Notes under the pieces: generated by a model
The model's input: only the letters and a program-made list of their open reading frames with translations
What the model was told of the DNA's origin: nothing
The model's database searches: none
Translations under genes and position numbers: made by a program
Shown here: positions 25,299 through 37,437 of the stretch, piece by piece
Position numbering within the stretch: position 1 is the stretch's first letter
Layout of the letters: every line of letters begins with the position of its first letter
Source of the DNA: Cladorrhinum sp. PSN259
Taxonomy: Eukaryota; Ascomycota; Sordariomycetes; Sordariales; Podosporaceae
Assembly: GCA_033725935.1 (NCBI GenBank)
Contig: MU867063.1
Coordinates: forward strand, 124,001 to 188,000
DNA: 64,000 nt
Reading direction: 5' to 3'

Positions 25299-27908
25299 TC
25301 ATTCCAGAATAAATCTCCCACTCAATCCCTCAAACGGCGTCACGGTCCCAGTGATAGACTTCGCATCTCCAAAGAACCTGATCCTGTAAACTCCAGGTTC
25401 AGCCCAATCCTCCACCTCCCAGACGATCTCCACCTCACTGGTCCCCAACACCTCGCTCGTCCTCTTCCAGTTATATACCAGTGACCAGTCCTCATCAGTC
25501 CTTACGGTTTCCCGTACTTCATCTTCCCCTCCCAACAAACCCCAAGCCTCTTCCTCTAACAGTTCCAGGCTTAAATCTTCACTCTCCAACCGCTCGCGCA
25601 CCTCTTGCAGCTCCTCCTCCCAGCTCCTACCCCACCTCTCCTGTTCCATCAGTTTCATTTCTTCCACGTTATCTTTCCACTCCTCTCTCCATTCCCTGAC
25701 TGCATTCTCCCACTTTACTTGCTCATCTTTGTACTTTGACAACCTCCTTCTCTCGCTTCTTAAGCTATGCGCGTGATATTCGCTTTGCATGACTCGCGAG
25801 AGTGAATTCCTATCCTTCAGCTTCTCTACCGCAGCAAATGTTCCTCCCAGCCTCAAGTTATTCCTGGGATTTGCTCCTACAAACACTGCCCTGATAACCT
25901 TGTCACCAATGCTCCTATTATAAATAACATCGACGTCCTTGATCACATCGCCGAACTTCCTCAAAAGCGACCTCCCATCCATCACCACCCCTGCGATGAA
26001 TGATAGCGATTTATTCGTGTTATCAGGCGGCAACAACTCCTCACCTCTCCTAGGCGGAGCAGGAGCATCATCTGACAAGTATGGGAGTTGTTTTAGCGTA
26101 ACATTGATATACGCAGCCAATGTGTGCGGCCCATATAAGGTCGATGCACCCTCATATCGCTGAATCGAGTATTCCTCTTCGGTGGTGATGTAGTGTGTGT
26201 ACGAATTCGCCGGCCCGCCAAGGACAACAATCGGAGATGTTATTTCGGAAGAAACCGCATCTGATACAGCCTCTTTCCACCTTCGGCCAGCCATTGTACT
26301 TGCTTCGCCAGGAGAAACAATGATAAACAGCTGCCCAACCCGGAATACTTGCACATCAACAATGTTAGGCGTCCAAGCATACGGCGAAGACATCTCACCC
26401 ACGTCCAAAAGAACAGGCTTTGGTGCGTGACAAGTCCTCTGCTCCGGCGTAGGGTCCTTGAGCAGGTGTGACACAACTTTCCAGACTGGGGATGTTGTGT
26501 TTTCGTTGCCCGAATGTTGAGTGAAATCGAACGCTCCGGGGCCATCAGATGTGCCCGCAGCGAAGGAATATCCAAGTGCTGCAGGGCAAGTTCGAGCTTC
26601 GGTACCATTGGGAAGAACGAACGTGAAGTTGGACATATCGTGGAATGTGTGGAATGATTTGACAACTGACCCTCGGATGGAGGTAGCTGAGGTGGATTTA
26701 AGGGAATCAAAGACGGTTCGGGCGGCTTCAAACTGGCGCTTGCCAATCTCGAAACAAGAGCTCGCACCGTTGTCTGGGACTCGGAAAAATGGGCCACGGG
26801 CATGGCAGGCCTGCGATTTTCCGTCGCTGCAAGTGCTGTTTTCGAAGCTGCACATCTGGCCAGAGCCGTCCTCGCACCAGGCTCCGAGGACGTTAGGACT
26901 GGTATCTCCAACATTGGCTTGAGAGAAACCGGCAACAAAGTCTGGATTCTCCTCTCTCATGCTTCTCTCAAAGAGATAGGCAGCCACGCCCTTGTTGTCG
27001 CCGGCAATTAGTGTATTATTTCCCAAGAGGGAGGTTCCGTGGGTAGGGAACCATGTCAAAACGCCGAGGGTCTTTTTATCAGAAATGCCATAGAATTTGA
27101 GAAGAGTCAGATCCTTCTCAACAGACCCATCATCCTCTGTGCTGGTGTTGTACCTGGCTCGCTCCTCTTCCGGATTGGCCAGGTAAGCAAACAAGCTGCG
27201 GTTGATGTTGGCCCCATGAACCTTGATCTTGCCGAAACTCAGGTGTCCGGGCTGCAAACTCTCGTGGGCACGGCGTATCGACTCGACGGTTCCTTGCACA
27301 ATGGCCTCGTACCCTTGGTGATCAAATCCCTTGCTGGTTATTTGGGGAAGCAGATAGTTAAGCCACCCGCCCGGTCCAGCATGTGAATGTGTACCGGTGA
27401 GGGCAATGTTGTGGTGACCATAGAGATTATACTCGGGTCCAAGTGTTTTGAGAGCATTGATGACCCCATATCTGACTGCAGTATCCCCAGATTGTGTGTC
27501 AAGCACGAGGTAAACGAATCTATCCTCTGGACGGCTGATGTCGCCGACAATGAATGCTCGAGAGTATAGTCGCTGTCGAAGACCTGCGCCAACCTGTTTG
27601 GGATCTGCATAGCCCATCATGTTGATCTCCACCACCGGTCCGGTGATATCTGCTTTGCCGACTCCAAGCAGATAGAGGTCATCCGGGATACCCGCGGGCT
27701 TCGGTAACAGGTCGAAGTGCACCCATCCTGCCCATTTGAGAAATAAGCAGCCTGCAAAGAAGATTATATATAATCTTAAGACAGTTTCGGGGATGGACAG
27801 ACAGAGAGACCTTCTTGAACGATTCCGTTCTTGAATCGGCTGCGGGCCGTTACCATCGGGTGCAAGAAAGGCCGTCTCCTCTTCTGCTCCAGGCTTGTCG
27901 GAAGCCAT
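25299..27908 (-). CDS. Neutral ceramidase
   Basis: Neutral/alkaline ceramidase hydrolyses ceramide to sphingoid base and fatty acid. One exon encodes 869 residues. After a 40-residue cytoplasm-like, charged N-terminus there is one hydrophobic segment (about 42-60), a signal anchor that would put the enzyme in the secretory pathway facing the lumen or outside. Family marks follow: GVGKADITGPVVEINMMGY near 82-100, the zinc-site histidines in GTHSHAGPGGW (172-182) and WFPTHGT (286-292), and the nucleophile motif NVGDTSPN with Ser337. The C-terminal Ig-like domain is recognisable in FVGANPRNNLRLGGTF and WSLVYNWKRT...PGVYRIRFFGD. An unusual feature is a charged, helix-prone insert of about 105 residues (698-802) inside that C-terminal domain, with no stop or required intron in it. 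The start is divergent from the SPF27 gene 0.8 kb away. The family is certain; the localisation is inferred. Confidence 0.95.
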   Translation of the reverse strand: MASDKPGAEEETAFLAPDGNGPQPIQERNRSRRSLCLSIPETVLRLYIIFFAGCLFLKWAGWVHFDLLPKPAGIPDDLYLLGVGKADITGPVVEINMMGYADPKQVGAGLRQRLYSRAFIVGDISRPEDRFVYLVLDTQSGDTAVRYGVINALKTLGPEYNLYGHHNIALTGTHSHAGPGGWLNYLLPQITSKGFDHQGYEAIVQGTVESIRRAHESLQPGHLSFGKIKVHGANINRSLFAYLANPEEERARYNTSTEDDGSVEKDLTLLKFYGISDKKTLGVLTWFPTHGTSLLGNNTLIAGDNKGVAAYLFERSMREENPDFVAGFSQANVGDTSPNVLGAWCEDGSGQMCSFENSTCSDGKSQACHARGPFFRVPDNGASSCFEIGKRQFEAARTVFDSLKSTSATSIRGSVVKSFHTFHDMSNFTFVLPNGTEARTCPAALGYSFAAGTSDGPGAFDFTQHSGNENTTSPVWKVVSHLLKDPTPEQRTCHAPKPVLLDVGEMSSPYAWTPNIVDVQVFRVGQLFIIVSPGEASTMAGRRWKEAVSDAVSSEITSPIVVLGGPANSYTHYITTEEEYSIQRYEGASTLYGPHTLAAYINVTLKQLPYLSDDAPAPPRRGEELLPPDNTNKSLSFIAGVVMDGRSLLRKFGDVIKDVDVIYNRSIGDKVIRAVFVGANPRNNLRLGGTFAAVEKLKDRNSLSRVMQSEYHAHSLRSERRRLSKYKDEQVKWENAVREWREEWKDNVEEMKLMEQERWGRSWEEELQEVRERLESEDLSLELLEEEAWGLLGGEDEVRETVRTDEDWSLVYNWKRTSEVLGTSEVEIVWEVEDWAEPGVYRIRFFGDAKSITGTVTPFEGLSGRFILE

Positions 27909-28717
27909 CTTTAAGGAAAACGAATAGCTCTTATTGGCTGCTCATAATATGCAATAAACGAGGAAAAGGCGTTGGTGTTTAATTTGAATGTATGTTAATT
28001 ACTCGCAGCGGAGGAGATCGGTCCAAGTAGGAGATATCCTTTGACATCTCTCTTTGGCTAGCAGCCGAACCAGGCAGACCAACAAACACAGTGCAGAAGG
28101 CAGACGGCTCAGACGGAGCTTGGCGCCTTCCTTCAGTGTCGTCATTGCCAGCCTGCGGAAAGAGTCCGATTCGACAAACGAAGGCGGATTGACCCCACTG
28201 CCAAGGGTACGGTGGTTGCAGATTCCAGATGTACTTTCGAGTTCGATTGCCGAAAAACGACATGCAACTGGCCAAACTTTAAACGAGGGAAGGAACCAAC
28301 AAGAGATCATCAGATGGTGTTTAAATTAAACCGAGTTCGAACGTATCACGATTATACTTTCCGAGTGATACTATGCAGAGCCGTTGTATCATTACTGTAA
28401 TGCCTTAGAGTAAATTCTGGAAGCCCAGGAACGACATCCGGGGAAGCTACAGCCACACCCTGGAGTGGCACTCTGCCCCACACAATTTTTCCCAGCAGCA
28501 GCAGCGCGCGCGCGTTCCCGTCGCCAGCATCGCATCGCAGTCGCAATTCGAATTTGAAGCCATCTCATCTTCTGCGGCTCAAGAAAACACCAACCACCGA
28601 GAAAATCACTAGATACCCAACCGTCAAGACACAGTCACTAACACTCAACACATATCAATTGAATAAGCCAAAAGCCCGATTTAGTGCAGTCAAAACACCA
28701 CAAAAACCATCCTCAAA
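27909..28717. other. Divergent intergenic region, ceramidase / SPF27
   Basis: About 0.8 kb separates the two start codons and must hold both promoters and leaders. A CAG/CGCG-rich patch is at 28494-28512 and an AC-rich leader runs into the SPF27 ATG. No gene is seen. Confidence 0.6.
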
Positions 28718-29454
28718 ATGCCGTCAATAACCACAATTCACGAATCCCTCCCATGTACGTCTCCCCCTCTCAACCCCCCATCCCATATTAACCCCTCCTC
28801 CCCCTTTTTCATGAGACCCTCACTAAAAACATCCCAGACATCGACCCAACGCCCAGCTCCCCGGAACTCCTCGCCGCACAATCTCTAATCGCCCGAGAGC
28901 GCCTCCAAGTCCCCGACGACCCTCACCACGCCCTCCTCCCTCCCCCCCTAACAACCGCCACCGGCACCGGGGGGCCCTTCCTAACCCCTCTCCTCCAATC
29001 CGAGTTCTCCCGTCTATCCTCAGACCCATCCTCAAAACTCTCCGCCCTCGACCTATCCCGATACAGTTCCCTCCCGTCCCAACCTTCAAACCCGACCAAG
29101 GAAACCCTGCAGACAGCTTTATCGCAGGCATACACCTCCCAGTCCCACATTTCGCTCCGACGCACCCACCTAGCGCTCCTAGACTCCTACGGCAAAAACG
29201 CCTGGCTGACGGGTAATTATCACCTCGAGGGGGAGTTAAAAGCGCTCGAAGCAGAGCTCGCGCAAACCAAAAAGGAGATTGATCTCTTGACTCTTCAACG
29301 CAAGGCAGCGCAGGACCAGGCGGGACCGGAACTAGTTGAATTGGAGAAAACGTGGAAGGCTGGAGTTGGTAGAGTGCTCGAGGCCGAAGCTGCTGCTGAG
29401 GCTTTGAGGAGGGAGGTGCTGGAGGTTAGGAGGCAGAGGGCGCAGCAGGAGTAA
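28718..29454 (+). CDS. Pre-mRNA splicing factor SPF27 / BCAS2 family
   Basis: This is a small subunit of the Prp19 (NineTeen) complex, which is needed for spliceosome activation in the nucleus. Two exons, 28718-28754 and 28838-29454, are joined by an 83-nt GT..AG intron that splits a Tyr codon, giving 217 residues. The protein starts MPSITTIHESLPYIDPTPSS, then has the family's conserved LSRYSSLPSQPS region near 105-120 and a long C-terminal coiled coil (about 140-217) rich in Glu, Leu and Arg ending RQRAQQE. Length and organisation fit the BCAS2/SPF27 (Cwf7) family, where the N-terminal YIDxxP motif is typical. The start is set by the short first exon; without it the frame has no ATG. The gene converges on the PKA subunit gene. 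Confidence 0.88.
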
Positions 29455-30051
29455 GGGGTTGAAATAGAGAGATGGAATTGATAAGCATGGAGGATCAGGT
29501 TCGGAAGCTTGATCAATTACGATATCGCTTCGCAAGCCTGTGGATTTGTATTGGCGAGAAAAGTCACATAGGCAGATGGCGTGCAATTGGTAATATGGAT
29601 TTGGCGCAACATGCGATGTATTTCAAAGCCTGTGCATGTGGCATTAAACAGGACAGAAGAAAGACGCGCTTAAATTGATACAACACATATTTCTTGCTAC
29701 TACTCGGTAGTCTTGTTACTACTTTCAAAGGTATCTAATTTGGTTGGAGGTAGCCTAAGGGGAGTAATTGGTTGGTTGAGGTTGGTTGTTAGTCTCTTGA
29801 TAAACCTGCGATGACAAAAAAGAGGACAAAAAGCCATGGCAAAAGAAAAACCCAAACTCCAAGCCCTGAAACCACTAACAAATATCCCTAATCTCTCTTC
29901 CTTTCTCTCCCACCATTCCCCATTCGAATGTTCGCTTTCAAGAGAACTGTTTTTGTTCTACACACAGCAGCAACCTTGGCTTATCCACCTTCAATCTTCC
30001 GCGCCCCCAAAGTTCTTAGATAATTTCCAAACGGGGAGTTCCAACTTCATC
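29455..30051. other. Convergent 3' regions, SPF27 / PKA subunit
   Basis: About 0.6 kb between two stop codons. It would carry both 3' UTRs. Only short, unconvincing open frames are present. Confidence 0.6.
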
Positions 30052-31279
30052 CTAAGAAGTCTGAAGAGGATCCATCTCTTCAACACCTGACTTGACGCCA
30101 ACATACTTTGTTCTTCTCATAATCTTCTCGACGGGACCGAGCAACCGCTGGAAGGCCGACTTTCCGAGAGAAAGCACCTTGACCTCGGTTGTGCTGACAA
30201 CACTGGCGGCACGGGGTGCGTCGTTAAGCAGAGCGAGCTCGCCAAAGAAATCGCCCTTCTTGTAGTGCTTGACAGGGGTCTCATTGCCGCTCCTATAGGC
30301 AACCGCCTCGCCAGCCTCGAGCAAGAAGAATGAATGACCTGGATCTCCCTCGCGAATGATGGTGTGGCCGGCAGGGAATTTCTCGCTTTTGAGAGCATCC
30401 GCAATCTTGGATCGCTCGTATGGGGTGAGGGTTGAGAGAAGGGGAACCTCGCCAAGGAAACCCTCGTACATGCGCCGGCGGGCAAATGTCGACTCCATCA
30501 GGATTCTCCGGAACGTCATACGATCCAGAGCCCAGAGAGTGCAGTTGGGCTCAGCTGAAATGACTGTGGCGGCACGCGGGGCGTTGTACATCAGAGCGAG
30601 CTCTCCAAACGAACCGCCAGCTTCAATGACGCCAACCAGGTTGCCAGCGCCATCCAGTCCAGGTTGCAAAGATCCCTTTGGATTGACATAGACTTCGAAT
30701 TTGCCCTTCTCTACTACATAAAAGTAATCACCCGCATCGCCTTGTGTAATGACCTGCGATTCTGTTAGACCGTATTACCTTTGGGGTAAGCGGAATGCCA
30801 CTGACCTTGATTCCCTTGGTAGGGATGGGCTTCTCTACCAAAGCTCCCAAAACCTGCGAACTTTGATCATCGTCCAGGTGGCTGAAGAGGAAGTTGCTAC
30901 TTATGGCCTGTTTCAAACGCTCCAGTTGACCGGGGGTCTTGGGGTGCACAGGAGGTGTCCAGTTATCGTAGGTATCTGCATTGGGCTTGAGAGATTCGGC
31001 CGAGACCGAGGTGCGTCGACCAAAGTTGTATTGGGGTGGGAATGCATCGGCGGGCCATCCGAGACCGCCCATTGGGGTGTCCCCTGAAGCATCGGCGCCA
31101 AAGGGGCTCCGGAAGGTATTGCTGCTGGCAGCAGCGGCAGGATGGAAACTGGGAGTCGTTGGGGAAGCGACCATTTCGTTCTCGTCCTCCTCAGCAACTC
31201 TCTGCATGGATCCCGAGTCCAATCTGCCGAAAGGATTCGAGTTCGCCCCGAAAGGGCTAGTAAAACCCGTGCTCGACAT
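30052..31279 (-). CDS. mcb: cAMP-dependent protein kinase regulatory subunit (MCB type)
   Basis: This is the regulatory subunit that holds PKA catalytic subunits inactive until cAMP binds. In Neurospora its loss (mcb) disturbs growth polarity and conidiation. Exons 31279-30806 and 30753-30052 are joined by a 52-nt intron, giving 391 residues. The pseudosubstrate-like inhibitor site is GRRTSVSAE with Arg88-Arg89 and Ser91. Two cyclic-nucleotide-binding domains follow, each with a phosphate-binding cassette: FGELALMYNAPRAAT near 207-221 and FGELALLNDAPRAAS near 328-342. Both keep the Glu and Arg that contact cAMP. The first 60-80 residues are Ser/Pro/Gly-rich and do not look like the usual helical dimerisation/docking domain. 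Either this lineage lacks an obvious one or another 5' exon exists. The gene diverges from SPT16 across 2.8 kb. Confidence 0.95.
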
Positions 31280-34090
31280 CTTGTGCTATCTTTCGCAGGA
31301 TGCTGTCTTTTACTGTAGGAATAAACCAATGGATTCTTCTTTGAGATAACTGCCGCCAACTCAAATGTCAGAAAGGCACTTAATGCGAGAGAAGGGAAGA
31401 GAAAAGTGTTGATGAGGAAAGACTCAGGGGTACTGACCTCCAGGCCAAAGACAAGCTGCTTTTAATGTGAAATCTGCGAGACAATGGTTAGACTGCAGTC
31501 GGCAACAGTTGCACAATGAAAACGTGATGATCCAAGACAGGCGTCTGTGTGGCTCGGGAAGACCTGCAGCTTCCTAACGGAAAGCTGCTTCGGGGGGGTG
31601 CCGTGTAAATAAAATGACTTGCCTTTGGCGCCAGGATGATTGAGAAGAGGAGAGAGTGGTTGTTGAGGGTGGGGCAAGAAAAGAGGTTGCCGAATGCGTG
31701 ATAAAGACGGGACGGACGAGTCAATCTGGAAGCAGTCAAGCACAGAGGGGCAGGAAAATGGAGTTTAAATGAGATCGGCCCGTGGCGTGTGAACAGGGAA
31801 TAAAGACCGGCAGGCCCACGACCTGCAGCAGGAATTGGATTTGGATTTTGGTAGATTTGATCTGCGGTTACGCAAAAGAAGCATCCGGCGATGACCGAGA
31901 TGGCGGAGATGGCAACAGACAGATGAGGGGAGATGAAAAGGGGAGACCCAGAAAGGCGGAAATGGGGACAGCGATAGGACCTTGTTGGGAAGGCAAGGAG
32001 GGGAGATGGAGGTGAAGCTTTAGGTTCGGCGAGTGGGGTGGGTGTTCCCGCCCTACAGTTCGACCGTGCGGTATCTCTGGGCATGTGTTTCCCTGCATTT
32101 GCAACACCAGAGACATGCAACTGATCAGCTGTTTTGCTTGATGCGGCCATCAGAGTTCTCAGTAGTCAAATTGGGGCCAACTATGTGCAAGACAATTCGG
32201 ACATCTACTTCAAGATTGGCTTTCCGCCCAGAAACAAGCATAAAAAGTCAATGATGGCCCTGTCCACGCCCCAGACGCAAAGGGCGTCGATAGTGCTCAG
32301 GTAGCGAGCACGGCATCCCTCTCTTCCCTCCCCTCGCAACCGGGACCGCCCCTCCTTCTTTGTCTCCACAAGGTGCCACTGGGCGCGGCCAGTCATTCAT
32401 GTCGAAGAATTCTAGAAGAAAAGCACGGACGATTTGTGTGCTGCCCCACCACATTGACCCCAGGCATCCGGCTGTGGCCTGTGTGTGCAGGCAGGCGGAG
32501 GTGGTCTGTGTGGACTTGCAGTGAGCCAGTGACGCAGTGACGTCCTTGTTCGAACTTTGCGTTTCTTCACTGATTTCTTCCTTCGCTTCTGTCGTGCTTC
32601 TCTTGCAGATCTGCCGCAGTGCACCTTTGCTCCCCTCACCAGGTAGGTGGCAACTGTGGGCCGTGCTGCCTCGTGGTACCTTCAGAACTGATGGGGGTCC
32701 GGCAATGGACAGGTAACTCAAACAACTTTGCCAGGATAGTCTCCATTTGATATTGGCGTTTTAAGGCCGTAAATGTCTTTTCTGACTGGTCTGTATCTAC
32801 CCCAGAAACCAACCTGCTTCAGCCTGTATGGAGCGTTCCTTGTCCAAGTCGGGGAATCAGCGCGATGTCCCATAGCTGAGGGAAGCCACCGCTCCGGACC
32901 GTTGTGCTTCTCAAAAGCTTCTTTCTGTCTTGAGGTCCGGGGGAGGGCAATTTACCCCGAGATAAGATGTTGATTCACGGACAACGCCGACAGGAGCTTG
33001 GAATGGACCCCTGAGGTTTCTAGGGACTTAAAAGCCGCTTGCAATTACGTGTCAGATTTCCATTCAATGCTTGACAATTGAATCCCAGAAAGAGACAACG
33101 AATCCAAATACGAAAAACGCAAAAGGTCTACACGTGCAAAACCCCGTGATCCTTTGTGATGGAACCCGGCAGTTTAATATTCTAATGCTGGATTGCTGAC
33201 GATTGCCTAAAAGTGATGCTACCTTGGCTCTGTTGGCCCAAGCCGTTATAGCTTCCTACTAAGTATTGTACGGGCTATTTCGCACGCTGCCGACATTGAA
33301 GACTTTGTGGCTTCGAAAACTGAAAGGCTCCTTCTCGCAGGTCCCGAGGTTCCTTTGACAAACCATAATTCCACCGCACTAAAGATGCCAACGTCGACGA
33401 CAACGACGACCTAAATCAACCAAAAACAAAAAGAAAGAAAAAAAGAAAAAAGACACCAGGAGAGCTTTCGTACTGTATCAGATACCCAGGTACTAGTAGT
33501 TGTTGCTGTTTTCCGATGAGAGGCATTGGCATTCATTGGGGGATTCTCGAATAGTAGAATGAAAGCAATGATTCTGTATATCGTTTGGTTGTGGTTACCG
33601 TCGTACAAGGACACAGGCAAAACCCAGGTGCCATCTCTTCAACGCTTTGTTTTAAGCTATGAGCCCCGCAGCGCCTCTCTCCCCTTCCGTTCCTTGAGCT
33701 TGATTTATTGACGGCACGTTGCGATGGAGAGAACGGTAAACTTTCCATCGACATAAATCACGGAAAATTTTTTCGAAAAAAGAACCATCCAGTCGGCAGC
33801 AATAATTTTCCTGCGATTATTCTTTCTATCCCAGGTAAAGGATAATTGCGGCCTCAGGCAACAAAAACCACTTAGGCACCCAAACGCGACCTGCGGTGGC
33901 CCGTGACAGGGAAACGCGACACCCCTGTAAATTTTTGCCTTGGCTTCTGAAGGCTTGCCTGCAATTCTGCAAGTTTGGCGACCGACATTCACCCCGTCGC
34001 CGTCCATCAACATCCACTGCTCTCCATTGAGGACACCTTATATTTCCTCCCGTATCATCACCCGCTGTTCGGGAACAGCAATCGCCCATC
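31280..34090. other. 2.8 kb divergent region, PKA subunit / SPT16
   Basis: This holds the promoters and leaders of both genes. A 220-codon ATG-started frame (32150-31488, minus) lies upstream of the PKA subunit, but it is low-complexity, has no domain and is probably leader sequence. The last 200 bp before 34091 are C/T-rich, as expected for an SPT16 5' UTR. Confidence 0.6.
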
Positions 34091-37000
34091 ATGGCGGACA
34101 TCAAGATCGACAGCAAGGTGTTCCAGGAGCGCATCTCCCACTTTGTCAGCGCCTGGAAGGCCGACAGGCGCTCGGGAGACGCGCTGTTCCAGGGCGCCTC
34201 GTCTATCGTCATTCTCATGGGCAAGGTCGACGAGGAGCCCGAGCTCTACAAGAACAATGCGATGCATGTAAGTGCTGGCAGCATTATCGAATTGAGCTTT
34301 TCGCGTCGCTAACAGCTCTTTCTCCGTCTAGTTTTGGCTGCTGGGATATGAGTTCCCTACAACCCTGATGCTCCTTACCCTCGACAACATCTACATCCTC
34401 ACTACCCAAAAGAAAGGTGCGACCATCCTCCACACGATCGCTTTGATTCATCGAACAAAAATCTGACATCAATGACAGCAAAATATCTCAACCAGATCAA
34501 GGGCGGCCGATTCCCCGTCGAGGTCCTGGTTCGCGGCAAGGACGCCGCGGAAAATGAGAAGCTTTTCGTAAAGATTACAGATGCTATCAAGGCAGCAGGC
34601 GTGAGTCATTCCTACCTTCGAGTGATATTACCCTTTTCAGGATTGCTGACAAATCTGCTATCTATAGAAGAAGGTGGGTGTCCTGACCAAGGACACTTCC
34701 AAGGGGCCTTTCATCGACGAGTGGAAGAAGGTCTTGGACGAGAACTGCAAAGACGTGGAGCAGGTTGATATCGCGCAAGCACTTTCCTCCGGCGCTTTTT
34801 CCGTCAAGGACGAAGCAGAGCTGCGTGCCATGCGTGCCTCGTCGAAGGCGTGCGTTGCCCTCCTCACGCCATACTTCCTCGACGAGATGTCCGCTGTCCT
34901 CGATGCCGACAAGAAGATCAAGCACAGCGCGCTCGCGGATAAGGTCTACTCTAAGCTTGAGGACGAAAAGTGGTGGAAGAGTGTGGCACTTCCCAGCGGC
35001 CAGAAGCTCCCGGCCGATTTAGAATCCGACCAACTTGACTGGATCCTTGGGCCCATCGTCCAGAGTGGTGGCAAGTTTGATCTCAAATGGCAGCTCGACT
35101 CAGATAACGAGTTTCTTCATCCCGGCATCATCATCGCGGCTATGGGCCTAAGATATAAGTCGTACTGCTCACAAATCGCCAGAACATTCATGGTTGACCC
35201 CAACAAGTCGCAGGAGGCCAACTACAAATTCTTGTTGGCCGTGCACAATCTTGTCCTCAAGTCGATCAGGGATGGCGTGGTGGTCAAGGACGTCTACGCC
35301 AAGGCTCTTTCCTTTATCAAGTCCAAGAAGCCTGAGCTCGAGAAGCACTTCCTCAAGAACGTCGGTTTCGGTATCGGCCTCGAGAACAAGGACCCAACTC
35401 TTGTTCTCAATGCCAAAAACCAGCGGGCTCTCCGCGACGGCATGACTCTTGTCGTCACCACGGGATTCAACGATATACCGAACCCTAATCCTCAGGACAA
35501 GAACAGCAAGACTTATTCGTTGGTACTTACAGACACTGTGCGTGTCAACACTTCAGTCGAGCCAGTGGTATTCACCGGCGATGCGCCAGTAGACGTCGAC
35601 GCAACCTCTTTCTTCTTCAAGGATGAAGAAGAGGCGCAGCCGACTCCTAAGAAGGAAAAGAGAGACTCACGCGTGGGAGCCGTTGCTACGAAAAACATCA
35701 CCAGCACTCGTCTGCGCTCTGAACGGAACACAGCTGTGGACGATGATGCTGAAAAGAGGCGACGTGAACATCAAAAAGAGCTCGCTGCAAAGAAGCAGAA
35801 AGAAGGTCTTGCCAAATATGCCGAGTCCACCGCTGACCAGAACGGTGTTGAGATCAAAAAGTTTAAGCGCTTCGAGTCATACAAGCGCGACAATCAGTTC
35901 CCACCCAAGGTGCGGGATATGGGAATTGTCATTGATCAGAAGAATGCAACCGTTGTATTGCCTGTGATGGGCCGGCCAGTGCCGTTCCACATCAACACCA
36001 TCAAAAATGCCAGCAAGAGCGATGAAGGAGAGTGGTCATTTCTCCGCATAAATTTCCTTTCTCCTGGGCAGGGTGTGGGAAGAAAAGACGATCAACCGTT
36101 TGAGGATGCCTCGGCTCACTTCGTCAGGAGTTTGACTTTCCGGTCTACGGATGGTGATCGGTATGCCGAGATTGCCAACCAGATCGCTAACCTGAAGCGG
36201 GAATCGGTCAAGAAGGAGCAGGAAAAGAAGGATATGGAAGATGTTGTTGAGCAAGACAAGCTCGTCGAGATAAGGAGTAAGATGTCCTCCCGCCTTTTGA
36301 TGAACGCAGAATTGCTAACCCTGACTTTTAGACCGGCGCCCCCCTATGTTGGATAATGTCTTTATACGGCCGGCGATGGAGGGCAAGCGTGTACCTGGAA
36401 AGCTCGAGATCCACCAGAACGGTCTCCGATACTCGAATCCGCTAAGCACTACTCAGCGTGTCGACATTCTCTTTTCCAACGTCCGCCACCTCTTTTTCCA
36501 GCCTTGCGAGCATGAATTGATCGTCATTATTCACGTTCATCTCAAGGACCCCATCCTGTTTGGCAAGAAAAAGACCAAGGATGTACAGTTCTACAGAGAG
36601 GCCACCGACATTCAGTTCGACGAGACTGGCAACCGCAAACGCAAGTACAAGTACGGTGACGAGGACGAATTCGAGGCAGAGCAGGAGGAACGCCGCCGCC
36701 GCAACGAGCTCGATCGCCTGTTCAAGAACTTTGCCGACAAGATTGCCGAGGCGGGCAAGAATGAGAATCTCGAAGTAGACATGCCGCTCCGCGACCTTGG
36801 TTTCAATGGTGTACCCTTCCGCAGCAACGTATACATCCAGCCTACGACTGAGTGCTTGATTCAGATTACGGAACCACCGTTTTTGGTTATCACACTCGAT
36901 GATATCGAGGTTGCTCATTTGGAACGTGTTCAGTTCGGTCTCAAGAACTTTGATTTGGTCTTCATTTTCAAGGACTTTGCAAGGACCCCAGTGCATATCA

Positions 37001-37437
37001 ACACGATTCCCGTGGAGTCGTTGGAGGATGTCAAGGAGTTCTTGGACTCGGTAAATCTTTCCTACTCAGAGGGTCCGCTCAACCTTAACTGGTCCGTTAT
37101 TATGAAGACCGTTACGGCGGACACCCACCAGTTCTTTGCAGACGGTGGTTGGGGCTTCTTGCAGAATGGCTCTGACGACGAGAATGGATCGTCTGAGGAG
37201 GAGCAGGAGTCAGCCTTCGAGATTAGCGAGTCGGAGCTCGACGAGGCCTCGGAGTCTAGCGAAGAGGATTCGGATTTTGATTCGAACGCTTCGGCTGAGG
37301 CTTCTGACGAGGCCGAGATGAGTGATGAGGAGGAAGGAGAGGATTGGGATGAGCTTGAGAGGAAGGCGAAGAAGAGGGATAGGGAGGGCGGTTTTGAGGA
37401 GGAGGAACAGAGAGGTAAGAAGCCGAGGAAGAGGTAA
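34091..37437 (+). CDS. spt16: FACT histone chaperone complex subunit SPT16
   Basis: SPT16 is the large subunit of FACT, which reorganises nucleosomes during transcription and replication. Five exons (34091-34267, 34332-34416, 34479-34600, 34668-36276, 36332-37437) with four introns of 55-67 nt give 1032 residues, almost the same as the yeast protein. In order: an N-terminal aminopeptidase-P-like domain (MADIKIDSKVFQERI to about 460, lacking catalytic function in this family), a middle domain with the KFKRFESYKRDNQFPPKVRDMGIVID region, a pleckstrin-like part after LVEIRNRRPPMLDNVFIRP with GKLEIHQNGLRYSN, and an extremely acidic Ser/Asp/Glu tail of about 90 residues before a basic end, KKPRKR. 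The acidic tail binds H2A-H2B in known homologues. Splice phases all agree across the five exons, so the model is solid. The partner Pob3/SSRP1 is not in the window. Confidence 0.97.

Noticed and set aside
31488..32150. 220-codon ATG frame upstream of the PKA subunit
   Set aside because: No domain, irregular composition and no homologue that I recognise. Probably leader or intergenic.
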